Shown here: in pieces, positions 26,320-34,544 of the stretch | Position numbering within the stretch: the stretch's first letter is position 1 | Layout: the number at the start of each line of letters is the position of its first letter | From: Komagataeibacter xylinus | Lineage (GTDB): Bacteria > Pseudomonadota > Alphaproteobacteria > Acetobacterales > Acetobacteraceae | Direction of reading: 5' to 3' | DNA length: 64,000 nucleotides | Assembly (NCBI RefSeq): GCF_009834365.1 | Contig: NZ_CP041348.1 | Location: forward strand, 3,385,001-3,449,000 | Notes under the pieces: model-generated | The model's input: the letters and a program-made list of their open reading frames with translations, nothing else | What the model was told of the DNA's origin: nothing | Database searches by the model: none | Program-made: the position numbers and the translations under genes

Positions 26320-27431
26320 TGCATCTGCGCCTGGTCAGGCGCGATCGTCACAACTTCCCCCGCATGGAGGTCATGGACACCAGCAGCGACCACCTGTAAT
26401 TCGCCGGAAGCACGCAGGTCGCGCATTCTCTGATCGGGCATTATAACAGCCGCGCTGCCTTCAACACGCCGGAGAGGCACCGGGTGAAACGCGACCTTCT
26501 TGTTAGATGGTTCGATGATCCATACGCCCGGTGCGCTTCCCATATCGAAAAGAGCAGAAAGAGGAACGACCATATCGTCGGACAGTGACGATGTCAGCGT
26601 AACAGTGAGCGTCTGTCCGATCCGTAAGTTCGTCGGAAAATTCGGGATGATGTACCGTGCGTTCACCGTTCTCGTTGCAGTATCTTCAATAGCGGCGATC
26701 TGGCGGAGCGACGCGGCGCGCGTGATGATCTGATCGCTCTTTGCATCTGAAACGATCGCTGAAGAGCCGATAGGAAGATTCATGTCTTCGGGGAGATCAA
26801 CCGACGCCTCCAGAGGACCGGCTGATGCGAAGGTCAGGACCTGTTGGCCTGCCGATACAACATTACCGGCCTCGGCAAAAACGGAAAGCACCGTACCGTC
26901 ATGGTCGGCCCTCAAAACCGTATAGTCGTCCCGGTCAGTCGCGATCCTGCGATTGGCGTCCGCCGCCATGAGTTGTGCGTGGAGACTTTCGGCACGACTG
27001 CGTATTCCATCGTAGAAAGACTTCGACACGGCGCCCGTCTGATCCAGACCCCGATAACGACGTTCGTCAGCCGCTGCATTCTCCCAGGCCGCACGCAAGG
27101 ATGCCGCATTAGCGCTCTGGCTAGTCACGTCATGCGCAAGATCGGTTCTGTCGAGGGTCATCAGTACATCACCGCGATGTACGACCTGACCCTCGTCGAC
27201 CTTCCGGGAAACTATTTTCCCCGCAACACGAAAGGCAAGCGTGGGCTGCACGCGTGCTGCGACGACAGCGGGATATATCGGGGACGAAGAGGTCGTGCTG
27301 CCGGGAACAATCACAAGGACGGCACGCGGAGCCGTGCGCGGATCTGACGGCGTATGCCTATTGCAACCAACTACGGGCATGAGGAGCAATATGCCCAGCC
27401 ACTTCCCGAAAAACCGTCTTCTTGGCGGCAT
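26316..27431 (-). CDS. RND efflux periplasmic adaptor lipoprotein
   Basis: The protein has 371 residues. The N-terminus has a lipoprotein signal (GILLLMPVVGC), so it is anchored by the cysteine at about residue 23. It has the membrane-fusion-protein order: barrel-sandwich strand (FRVAGKIVSRKVDEGQVVH, RGDVLMTLD), an alpha hairpin at about residues 100-155, the second sandwich half (DGTVLSVFAEAGNVV) and a beta-barrel (RIGQTLTVTL). A GAGGGAG ribosome site precedes the ATG at 27431. It bridges the permease and the TolC/NodT-type channel. Confidence 0.9.
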   Translation of the reverse strand: MPPRRRFFGKWLGILLLMPVVGCNRHTPSDPRTAPRAVLVIVPGSTTSSSPIYPAVVAARVQPTLAFRVAGKIVSRKVDEGQVVHRGDVLMTLDRTDLAHDVTSQSANAASLRAAWENAAADERRYRGLDQTGAVSKSFYDGIRSRAESLHAQLMAADANRRIATDRDDYTVLRADHDGTVLSVFAEAGNVVSAGQQVLTFASAGPLEASVDLPEDMNLPIGSSAIVSDAKSDQIITRAASLRQIAAIEDTATRTVNARYIIPNFPTNLRIGQTLTVTLTSSLSDDMVVPLSALFDMGSAPGVWIIEPSNKKVAFHPVPLRRVEGSAAVIMPDQRMRDLRASGELQVVAAGVHDLHAGEVVTIAPDQAQMQ

Positions 27432-27475
27432 TCAAATTGCTCCCTCGATACATCGTGGGAGCCATCTTCGCCGCG

Positions 27476-27501
27476 AGTGATTATATTGTCAATTCGTCAC
27501 T
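27476..27501. promoter_or_regulatory. TetR operator candidate before the efflux operon
   Basis: AGTGA and TCACT are perfect arms 16 bases apart, 45 bp upstream of the adaptor start. The octamer TCGTCACT (27494-27501) occurs inverted as AGTGACGA at 28182-28189, in front of the divergent outer-membrane gene. Shared half-sites on both sides of the local tetR gene suggest a common repressor. Confidence 0.4.
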
Positions 27502-27509
27502 TATTAATT

Positions 27510-28118
27510 CTATACTGAAAGGCTCCTCAGCACCAGGCCGGCCAGGAGAGAGGCATCCTCAATAAGGGTATTATGATTGAACTCGAGAAGCACGGGATGT
27601 CTGACAGGCTGGAGTGCAAGGACCACTCCACGGCAGGCTTCTTCTAGTGGAGTCTTGCGCTCAAACTCTCCTGCGTCCCTGCCATCGGCAATCACCGATC
27701 TGACGTGTGACAGCAATTCCGCGTCGAAGTCGGCGGCCGTCGACCAGCCTTCTTCCAGAGCCGCGAGCACAATGTCGTGCATTTTCCGGTCATTGAACAG
27801 AAGGTCGATTCCGTCACGGGCAAGGGTCAGAAAGATGAGGCGAAGCCTCTCCGACGCTGGTTTGCCGGAGCCCATGGCATCCTTGACGTCCGCCATCACC
27901 CGCTCGTGACACTGGCGACAGATCTCTTCGCCGATAGCCCGTTTGGAATCAAAGAACTTGTAGATATATGCAGTCGAGAGACCGATCGCCTTGGCAAGGT
28001 CAGCGACAGTCGTTTTCTTGTATCCATAGTGGCGGAAATGCTCATTGGCGGCATCGAGAATCTGCTCCCGCCGCTCATGGTCTATCGGGCCTCTCTGACC
28101 TTTGCCTGCTGACTGCAT
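27510..28118 (-). CDS. TetR-family repressor of the RND efflux system
   Basis: The protein has 202 residues. The helix-turn-helix is at about residues 33-58 (TTVADLAKAIGLSTAYIYKF, then FDSKRAIGE), with a ligand domain that includes EEICRQCHERVMADV. A GAGG ribosome site precedes the ATG at 28118. It sits between the adaptor/permease genes (downstream, same strand) and the divergent outer-membrane factor gene, the usual place for a local efflux repressor. Confidence 0.88.
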   Translation of the reverse strand: MQSAGKGQRGPIDHERREQILDAANEHFRHYGYKKTTVADLAKAIGLSTAYIYKFFDSKRAIGEEICRQCHERVMADVKDAMGSGKPASERLRLIFLTLARDGIDLLFNDRKMHDIVLAALEEGWSTAADFDAELLSHVRSVIADGRDAGEFERKTPLEEACRGVVLALQPVRHPVLLEFNHNTLIEDASLLAGLVLRSLSV

Positions 28119-28172
28119 CCGAACCTCACGTCGAAAAAGGGAACACTTAATTCATACGTTGAGCTACTCACG

Positions 28173-28195
28173 TTGACAATGAGTGACGATTTATG
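28173..28195 (+). promoter_or_regulatory. Promoter/operator candidate for the outer-membrane factor gene
   Basis: TTGACA at 28173-28178 is a perfect -35 hexamer. The spacer contains AGTGACGA (28182-28189), complementary to the operator octamer in front of the adaptor gene. Repressor binding here would block the promoter. The -10 is not clear (TTTATG/TATGGA region). Confidence 0.4.
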
Positions 28196-28236
28196 GAACA
28201 CGTCATACGCCACACTCCATGCGGCTGCACCAATTC

Positions 28237-29751
28237 ATGACAGAGGTTCCCCAGGTGATTCAGAACCGTACCCTGAAGGAAGGAACGCGTTGCCTTATTT
28301 ACCCAGGGGCGAGACGCCGCCCCGCCGCAGCCATTATTCGACAGTCGGTATTCGCCGCAGTGATGTCATGCCTGACGGCATGCGCTGTCGGTCCGAACTA
28401 TCGGACACCACAAATATCGCTTATCCCGTTCCACAATGTCAGCAAAACAGCGTTCTCGATATCTTCCTCGGAGAACGCGGTTTCTTGGTGGAAATCATTT
28501 CATGATACAGAACTCGATAAAATTGAGTCCCGAGTGCTTACCCAGAATCTTGATCTGAAGGCAGCCTATGCGAGAGTGCTTCAGGGACGGGCAATCGCGC
28601 GCTCAGCAGCCGCACAGATGTTACCAACTCTCGATTTTTCCCCTCAGGTTTCGGCGACAAGATTGTCCGAAGAAGGACTCATCGGTCACATTGTTCGGGA
28701 AATTCCACACTTCAATCGGGATTATCGCGAGTACAACGTCGGTGGGGTGGCAAGTTGGGAACTGGACATCGCCGGCGGTTTGAGAAGAGCACACGAAGCC
28801 GCACGGGATGAGTTTCAGGCTGCTGAGGCAGAAGGTGATGGTACGAGACTGAGCCTCGCGGCCGAGGCTGCCGATACATACCTCCGCATCCGGGGCGATC
28901 AGGCCCGGCTACGCATAGCCAGGGATGTTTTCACCTCCAACCAGAAGATGATGGACCTTATCCGGCAGCGTCGCAGTCGAAATGTTGCCGACGACCGGGA
29001 ATTGTCCTCTGCTACAGTAGTCGTCGAGGCCGCCCGGCAAAACATGATCGATATAGAAAAAGATGAGGAAACGCAGTCAAACCGACTTGATGTCCTGATG
29101 GGAACACAGCCCGGAACATACGCTGTAGAACTCAGGATTTATGCTGAATTACCCGCTGTTCCCGCACCATCCGCGAATGCGCAGCCTCTGGAAGTTCTCC
29201 GGCGTCGGCCCGATGTTATCGCCTCGGAAAGAAGACTGGCAGCAAGCAACGCCCGCATCGGCGAGGCTCTGGCAAATTATTATCCAAAAATATCTCTTCA
29301 GGGCGCGCTGGGTTTCGAAAGTATGAGCCCGCAACAGCTATTCACTGCGCCTGGATTCCAGCCGACTGCGACAGGAGCATTACGATGGCGCATTTTCGAT
29401 TTCGGAAAAATATCCAGCGATGTCTCCCGTGCTCGTGGTAGTTACGCAGAGGCGCTCGCCAGCTATCAGGCCACCATGTTACGCGCAGCAGAAGATGTAG
29501 AAGATGCATTCTTTCATCTTTCCCAGACACGGCAAGCGATCGCGTCACAAATGCATAATGTTGAAGCGTTGCACCATGCTGCGGCTCTCACATGGCAGTC
29601 CTATACAGCGGGCACTCTGGCTCTAAATGATGCCCTTCAAGCAAACATCACCTTATTGAACGCGCAGGATCGACTGGCATCCATGCGGGCAGAAGAGGAT
29701 CGCGCCGCAGTTGAATGCTTTCGCGCACTTGGGGGAGGCTGGCAGTCGTGA
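28237..29751 (+). CDS. NodT-family outer-membrane efflux channel lipoprotein
   Basis: The protein is about 504 residues from the ATG at 28237; earlier GTG/ATG codons at 28183 and 28219 lie in the promoter region. The lipoprotein signal ends at SCLTAC, followed by AVGPNYRTP, the typical start of NodT/OprM channels. Two outer-membrane-efflux repeats follow (LDLKAAYARVLQGRAIARSA and, later, RRLAASNARIGEALANYYPK), along with ALRRRPDVI-type EVLRRRPDVIASER. It forms the exit duct for the RND pump encoded divergently. The next gene overlaps its stop. Confidence 0.88.
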   Translation: MTEVPQVIQNRTLKEGTRCLIYPGARRRPAAAIIRQSVFAAVMSCLTACAVGPNYRTPQISLIPFHNVSKTAFSISSSENAVSWWKSFHDTELDKIESRVLTQNLDLKAAYARVLQGRAIARSAAAQMLPTLDFSPQVSATRLSEEGLIGHIVREIPHFNRDYREYNVGGVASWELDIAGGLRRAHEAARDEFQAAEAEGDGTRLSLAAEAADTYLRIRGDQARLRIARDVFTSNQKMMDLIRQRRSRNVADDRELSSATVVVEAARQNMIDIEKDEETQSNRLDVLMGTQPGTYAVELRIYAELPAVPAPSANAQPLEVLRRRPDVIASERRLAASNARIGEALANYYPKISLQGALGFESMSPQQLFTAPGFQPTATGALRWRIFDFGKISSDVSRARGSYAEALASYQATMLRAAEDVEDAFFHLSQTRQAIASQMHNVEALHHAAALTWQSYTAGTLALNDALQANITLLNAQDRLASMRAEEDRAAVECFRALGGGWQS

Positions 29752-30365
29752 ATATTACCGATCGCATCATGAATGTTCTTATCCGGCGCGGCGAAACTCT
29801 CACAACGTCATCCGATCTCGATCAAGTGTCGCCTGAATATGATTTCAAAGAACAACATGCAATCAAGGTCAGAAGCGATCAGAACTCATTGTTCAAAATC
29901 GCTTTGGCATTCAAGCTGAGGGACGACCCTCTTATCCGTTTCTTCCTTTCGCTACGCTTTCCGGCGCGACGTCTGAAAGCATCTGATGCAACGGATATGT
30001 TTGATTTTGAAGATTTTATCGTCCTTCGCGAAATTCCCTCCAAAGAAATCATACGCGGCCTTTTAGGCACATTCGATTCTTCGAATACATCTCCTGTGAT
30101 GCGATCCCCCTCTGATTTTATCCATTTTACTCGGCCCGGTTTCTATAAAGTGTTTGTATCAATTATGGTAACGTCAATTACAAAAGGCGAGTGCCTCCTA
30201 ACTACAGAAACGCGAATAAAATGCACAGATAGAAAAACAAAGCGGCTATTTCTTCCCTATTGGATATGCATCCGGTGGGTAAGTGGTATTTTACGGCTAC
30301 GAATGCTAAATCACATCAAGAAAATTTCTGAACAGGGCGGAGACATTAATGTCTCCGCAAGATGA
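29748..30365 (+). CDS. Uncharacterised protein coupled to the efflux channel gene (SRPBCC-like?)
   Basis: The protein is about 205 residues from a GTG at 29748 that overlaps the previous stop and has a very strong GGGGGAGG ribosome site 7 bases away. No signal peptide or membrane segment is evident. FIVLREIPSKEIIRGLLGTF and a C-terminal block (TTETRIKCTDRKTKRLF, then YWICIRWVSGILRLRML) recall a bacterial family of small lipid-binding-fold/SRPBCC-like hypothetical proteins that end in TETRV...YW..IR..SG. The function is unknown. The coding end contains a perfect palindrome that may terminate the operon. The base composition is poorer in GC than the neighbours. Confidence 0.6.
   Translation: MNITDRIMNVLIRRGETLTTSSDLDQVSPEYDFKEQHAIKVRSDQNSLFKIALAFKLRDDPLIRFFLSLRFPARRLKASDATDMFDFEDFIVLREIPSKEIIRGLLGTFDSSNTSPVMRSPSDFIHFTRPGFYKVFVSIMVTSITKGECLLTTETRIKCTDRKTKRLFLPYWICIRWVSGILRLRMLNHIKKISEQGGDINVSAR
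30337..30358 (+). terminator. Palindromic terminator embedded in the end of the coding sequence
   Basis: A perfect 22-base palindrome (arms GCGGAGACAT and ATGTCTCCGC around TA) ends 7 bp before the end of the gene's stop codon and is followed by GTTTTAT. It encodes the last residues of the uncharacterised protein while forming an 11-bp stem. This is an efficient terminator position after the two-gene efflux-channel unit. Confidence 0.5.
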
Positions 30366-30528
30366 GTTTTATCAGCGTCATTTTATTTAGCTATGTTTTC
30401 GGAGGCGTAACAACACCCAATCACAGGATAAAACTGCCATGTTTATTCTGCCCATCTATGCTCGTTTTATACAATTAACGGACAATACGGTTTTGAAACC
30501 ATGCCGTGGCAAGATGGTGTGACGGGCC

Positions 30529-31449
30529 ATGCGGCGCCCACCGTTCGATCTGTGGCAACTCCTATGCGTGCGGGCAATCGCCGAGCAAGGCAGTATCCAC
30601 GGCGCGGCACGTTTCCTGAACACCCGGCAATCGGCCGTCAGCCGCTCCCTGCACAACCTCGAAGAGCGGCTGAATGTCAGGCTGTTCACCCGCTCCCCGG
30701 CCGGTGCTACCCCGACAGCCTTCGGTGAAGAATTTATCCTCTGGACCCAGATGATCCTGGATAACGTGGCTGGCATGAACGCCCGCGCTCGGCGGACGGG
30801 CAAGGGCGAGAATGGCCAGATCTCCATCGGCATCCAGACCTGCGTCCTGCCTGGACGCCTCTCGGCCTTCACGGCGGAGTTCCGTGCTACGCATCCCGAT
30901 ATCATCTTTCGCTATTCCGAGGGCACAGGCAAGAGACTGGTGCGTCGGCTCCAGCGCGGACAGATCGATTTCGCGGTCGTCACACGTCGCAATCTGACGC
31001 CAGTCCTGCGCGTCATGCCCCTTTGGAGCGACCGCATCGTGGCGGCGCTCTCCACCGATCACCCTCTGGCGACACGACGGGAAATCTCATGGCAAGATCT
31101 GCGTCATGAAACATTCCTGATCGGACGTGATAATGCCGGTCATGATTTCAAGGAACTTATCCGGCGAAAACTCGGTGAAACCGATATCCATCCCAGAATC
31201 CGTCATCATGATATCGGCAGCAATCGGGTTGTCGCACTCGTCCAGAACAAGGAAGGCATCGCGCTACTTCCGGCCTCGTGGCTGCCGCTGATCCGCGATC
31301 AGCATGGCCACGACATCGCGATCATAGAAATCCGTGACGCAGGCGGTTCCTCCCATCTGGAATTCGGCATTGTCTGGCGGCCCGACAATGAGAATCCCTG
31401 CGCCCAGAGCTTCGCCCGATATATCGAAGCCCATCAGCCGTGGCCGTGA
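30529..31449 (+). CDS. LysR-family transcriptional regulator at the end of the trb operon
   Basis: The protein has 306 residues with a LysR winged helix (AIAEQGSIHGAARFLNTRQS, then AVSRSLHNLEERLNVRLF) and an effector domain from about residue 95 (NGQISIGIQTCVLPGRLSAF). It reads towards the trb operon and converges with the DUF2274 gene, 2 bp away. A LysR gene in this place recurs in this type of conjugative element, so a role in transfer control is plausible but unproven. Confidence 0.85.
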   Translation: MRRPPFDLWQLLCVRAIAEQGSIHGAARFLNTRQSAVSRSLHNLEERLNVRLFTRSPAGATPTAFGEEFILWTQMILDNVAGMNARARRTGKGENGQISIGIQTCVLPGRLSAFTAEFRATHPDIIFRYSEGTGKRLVRRLQRGQIDFAVVTRRNLTPVLRVMPLWSDRIVAALSTDHPLATRREISWQDLRHETFLIGRDNAGHDFKELIRRKLGETDIHPRIRHHDIGSNRVVALVQNKEGIALLPASWLPLIRDQHGHDIAIIEIRDAGGSSHLEFGIVWRPDNENPCAQSFARYIEAHQPWP

Positions 31450-31451
31450 GG

Positions 31452-31685
31452 CTACTTTTCCGACGATGCTGCTTTTGCCTGCCTCCGCGCCCTGGCGAAT
31501 CCCTTGTCCGACATCATGAACTGCCGAAGCATGGGCGCGACCAGCCGGGCCGGGTCCATCGCCCCATCGTTGCCGGAAAGAAGTGCCGCATAGGCAAGCA
31601 GGTCACGATGGAGGTCGGCGGGTAGCGCCACGGTCATTCTGACCGGTTTCTCATCGGGAAGTTCCCGGATTTTCAGGTCCGTCAT
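31452..31685 (-). CDS. DUF2274 domain protein of the trb operon
   Basis: The protein has 77 residues: KIRELPDEKPVRMTVALPAD followed by LHRDLLAYAALL and LVAPMLRQFMMSDKGFARAR, the whole-length DUF2274 pattern, which resembles a ribbon-helix-helix regulator. It is always found after trbI in such operons and overlaps it here by 4 bp. A regulatory role is inferred from fold and place. Confidence 0.85.
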   Translation of the reverse strand: MTDLKIRELPDEKPVRMTVALPADLHRDLLAYAALLSGNDGAMDPARLVAPMLRQFMMSDKGFARARRQAKAASSEK

Positions 31686-32857
31686 CGTATATGTCCTTGA
31701 TCCCGGTAGGGTTTGAGTAGCAGGTCGTGCCCGACCAGAACGGTAAAGGGCAGCCCCGGCCGATCGGTCAGGGTGGGCTGGACGTTCAGACTGCGATCGA
31801 TCAGCCGGTTACCGACCATGGAAAACCCGTTGCTGGCGCCAGAACGGATCGCCTGCATCAGGTTGTTCTCGTTCCATGACGTCCCGGCTTCGGAGCCCAC
31901 GCTGAGCAGGGTCGTGGCCAGGGCGGCTTTGAACAACTGCCCCCAGTGACTGTTCACCTCGTCGGACAGGCCGGACTGGCCAATGGCGTCGCCGCCGGGC
32001 AGCTTTTCCAGCACCAGGCTTTCGCCATTCGGGAAAATCAGCCGGGTCCAGATAATCTGGGTGCGCTGCTGCCCGAAGGAGACGCTGCTGTTATAGGCCC
32101 CGAACAGCAGGCTGCCCTGTGGGATCAGCAGGAAGCGCCCGGTCGGGCTGTCATAGACGTTCTGGGTCACATGGCCCACGATCTGGCCCGGTAGGTCAGA
32201 GCTGATTTTCGTGTTCAGCGCGCCAGCGATCGCCGTGCCCGCCTGGAGAACGTAGGGCGAGACCAGCGGCATGATGCGATCGGGGCTGGTTGTCGCGCGA
32301 TCCGGCTGCCCTTCCAGGAAGGCAATGTTTCCAGCCTGTGGTCCGTCCGTGGTGGACGCCCGCCCCTGAGAGGCAGGAGCGCCCGGCACGGGTGGCATCG
32401 CCTGGTCACTGGCACGGTCGCGCTCCCCCGTCTGCACGAACAGCCGGCTGGCGATCGCCGCCTCGGCCTCCTGCGCGGCGCGGTGGTCTTCGGTACCGGA
32501 GGCCGCCTTCCCCTGCCCTTGCGCATGCAGGATGGCGCGCCCGAGATCACCGGGCAACGCTGGCCCGAGTTTCGGCACGTCCTTGCCGATATAATCGGAG
32601 GGCAGCCCCGCCAGCCCGTCGGCCGAGGGACGGACATCGGTATCCTGTGTGGCCGACGTGGACGGCGGCCTATGGCTGGCCTGAAGGGCGTAACCCAGCG
32701 CGAAGGCCACCGCGACCATGCCGACCCCGCCCAGCGACCAGACCACGGTGCGCGACAGACGCACCACGCGCGGCCGATCGGCCCGCAGACGCAGATCGGG
32801 CGGCGGCGTTGCAGCACCTGCGGGATTTTCGCCCACTGTCGGCGCCTGCCCGGTCAT
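31682..32857 (-). CDS. trbI: Conjugal transfer protein TrbI (VirB10-like)
   Basis: The protein has 391 residues. A cytoplasmic proline-rich N-terminus, one membrane segment at about residues 37-58 (VVWSLGGVGMVAVAFALGYA), a long periplasmic linker and the C-terminal VirB10 domain (LIPQGSLLFGAYNSSVSFGQ, then PNGESLVLEKLPGGDAIG) are all visible. It spans both membranes as the energy-sensing scaffold of the type IV secretion channel. It overlaps trbG and the DUF2274 gene by 4 bp each. Confidence 0.93.
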   Translation of the reverse strand: MTGQAPTVGENPAGAATPPPDLRLRADRPRVVRLSRTVVWSLGGVGMVAVAFALGYALQASHRPPSTSATQDTDVRPSADGLAGLPSDYIGKDVPKLGPALPGDLGRAILHAQGQGKAASGTEDHRAAQEAEAAIASRLFVQTGERDRASDQAMPPVPGAPASQGRASTTDGPQAGNIAFLEGQPDRATTSPDRIMPLVSPYVLQAGTAIAGALNTKISSDLPGQIVGHVTQNVYDSPTGRFLLIPQGSLLFGAYNSSVSFGQQRTQIIWTRLIFPNGESLVLEKLPGGDAIGQSGLSDEVNSHWGQLFKAALATTLLSVGSEAGTSWNENNLMQAIRSGASNGFSMVGNRLIDRSLNVQPTLTDRPGLPFTVLVGHDLLLKPYRDQGHIR

Positions 32858-33855
32858 GTCCGCCGTCCGTCGGTACGGACGATGCGCACCCGTTGCTCGG
32901 AATGCTTGTCGCCCAGCCGCAGTTCGGCGGCGGCAAACAGGCGATCCACGATCATCCAGTTCTGCCGCACCCGGTAATTGACCAGTTCCGGCCCACCATC
33001 GGCCCCCAGCACAAAGAGCGGGGGCAGTTCCCCCTGCCCGATCCCGGATGGGAAAGCGATATAGACCTTATGCCCATTATCGAAAGCCCGGCTGGGTAAC
33101 CAGGGCGGTGTGGCGCCTTTCACCGGCTGGATGGCGTAACGGAAATTCAGCGCGTCGAGATCCAAACCCACGTCCACAGGAGCAATGTCATCGGCCGCAT
33201 CGTTTTGCCGGTGCAGGGCGATCAAATCATCCTCGGGATAGTCCCACGATACCGACGCCATATACGTCACCGGCGTGGAGCGCAGTTCGGCGAGATAGGT
33301 GCGCCGATCCGTATTGACGATCAGGTTGGTAGCCAGGTCCGGCCGGGTCGGCTTGACCAGGATATGGATGCGCTTCGTGGCCCCCGCCCCGCTCTCGGTA
33401 TCGCCGATGATCCAGCGCACGGTATCGCCAGCGGCCACCGGCCCGGTGCCGACCAGCTTTTCACCCTGCTGGAGCATGATATCGGTGATCTCACCGGGCG
33501 AGGCATAGACCTGATAGAGCGCGCCGGCAGAATAGGGATAGACCTGCACCGCGTTCACATAACCGGCCCGCGTCGGCTGGATACGCGCCGCCAGATTGGC
33601 CTGCGTCACGCGCACGGTCGGGTCGGCGACTTCGGGCACCGGATGGGCCGTGCGTCGTGGCGGCAGCGGCTTGAGCTGGCCCGGCAGGGGAAGGATTTTT
33701 GGAACCTCCACGACCTGCACCGGCTTCGGCGGATCGGGCTGGCGCAGGGCCTGAGCGGCATCATCGTAGCGGATGATCGGCGGGTGGTAATGCTGCGCGC
33801 AGCCTGCAAGAGGCAGGACAAACAGCGGGAGGAAACGAAGAGCACGACGGATCAT
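32854..33855 (-). CDS. trbG: Conjugal transfer protein TrbG (VirB9-like)
   Basis: The protein has 333 residues. The signal ends in LAGC (FVLPLAGCAQHYHPP), so it is a lipoprotein candidate. The VirB9/CagX domain occupies about residues 95-330, with VQVYPYSAGALYQVYASPGE and the C-terminal LPPLFVLGADGGPELVNYRV block that contacts VirB10. It is part of the outer-membrane core complex. Overlaps of 4 bp with trbF and trbI show translational coupling. Confidence 0.93.
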   Translation of the reverse strand: MIRRALRFLPLFVLPLAGCAQHYHPPIIRYDDAAQALRQPDPPKPVQVVEVPKILPLPGQLKPLPPRRTAHPVPEVADPTVRVTQANLAARIQPTRAGYVNAVQVYPYSAGALYQVYASPGEITDIMLQQGEKLVGTGPVAAGDTVRWIIGDTESGAGATKRIHILVKPTRPDLATNLIVNTDRRTYLAELRSTPVTYMASVSWDYPEDDLIALHRQNDAADDIAPVDVGLDLDALNFRYAIQPVKGATPPWLPSRAFDNGHKVYIAFPSGIGQGELPPLFVLGADGGPELVNYRVRQNWMIVDRLFAAAELRLGDKHSEQRVRIVRTDGRRT

Positions 33856-34544
33856 TGGCCCAGCTCCTTCGACCAGTTGATGGCGGAGACGTAGATACCC
33901 AGAGGATTTTTCCGCAGATGATCGGCGTCACGCGGTGTGCGCAGGACGACCGAGACGATGGCGGTCCAGCGCTCGGTGCCAACAAAAGCGCCGTCGCGGT
34001 AATGGCGCTCGCTCCAGGCCACACGAAAGCTGCCGGGCGAGGCCCGGATCACCGAGGCGATATCCACCTCGACCTGCTCGTGCCCGATCCGCGAGAACGG
34101 ATCGTTGAGGCGGGCATAATCGTTCAGCGCCTGCGCGCCCGACGTGGTGGTGAAATCATAGGACCGCAGCCAGTTCTGCCGGACTACCACAGGGTCCGAC
34201 GACAGGGCGCGCACGTCGTGGACGAACTGCGCCAGATACCAGGCGATCTGCGGATCGGCGGGCATATAGCCCGCTGTCGCGGGGGCCACGACCTGCGTCT
34301 GCCCCAGCCGGTCCACCTGCACCACCCACGGCGTGATGGTGCCGCGCGCGGACTGCCAGACCAGCCCGGCCCCGAGCCCTGCCGAGAGAAAGAGCGATCC
34401 GAACGTCATCAGCCGCCAGTTTCTTGCCTGGACGCGGGCGGAACCGATCCGTTCGTCCCAAACCTGCGCTGCTTTCTGATAGGGCGTCACGGGTTCGGGC
34501 GTGGTCCCGTAGCGGGTGGTGGAGCGACGGAACATCGTCCTCAT
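33852..34544 (-). CDS. trbF: Conjugal transfer protein TrbF (VirB8-like)
   Basis: The protein has 230 residues: a short cytoplasmic N-terminus (NPYQKAAQVWDERIGSARV-type; here TPYQKAAQVWDERIG), one membrane segment at about residues 43-63 (LMTFGSLFLSAGLGAGLVW), then a periplasmic NTF2-like VirB8 domain ending in TVVLRTPRD-like VSVVLRTPRDADHLRKNPLG, which is diagnostic of TrbF. It nucleates inner-membrane assembly of the secretion complex. Confidence 0.93.
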   Translation of the reverse strand: MRTMFRRSTTRYGTTPEPVTPYQKAAQVWDERIGSARVQARNWRLMTFGSLFLSAGLGAGLVWQSARGTITPWVVQVDRLGQTQVVAPATAGYMPADPQIAWYLAQFVHDVRALSSDPVVVRQNWLRSYDFTTTSGAQALNDYARLNDPFSRIGHEQVEVDIASVIRASPGSFRVAWSERHYRDGAFVGTERWTAIVSVVLRTPRDADHLRKNPLGIYVSAINWSKELGQ

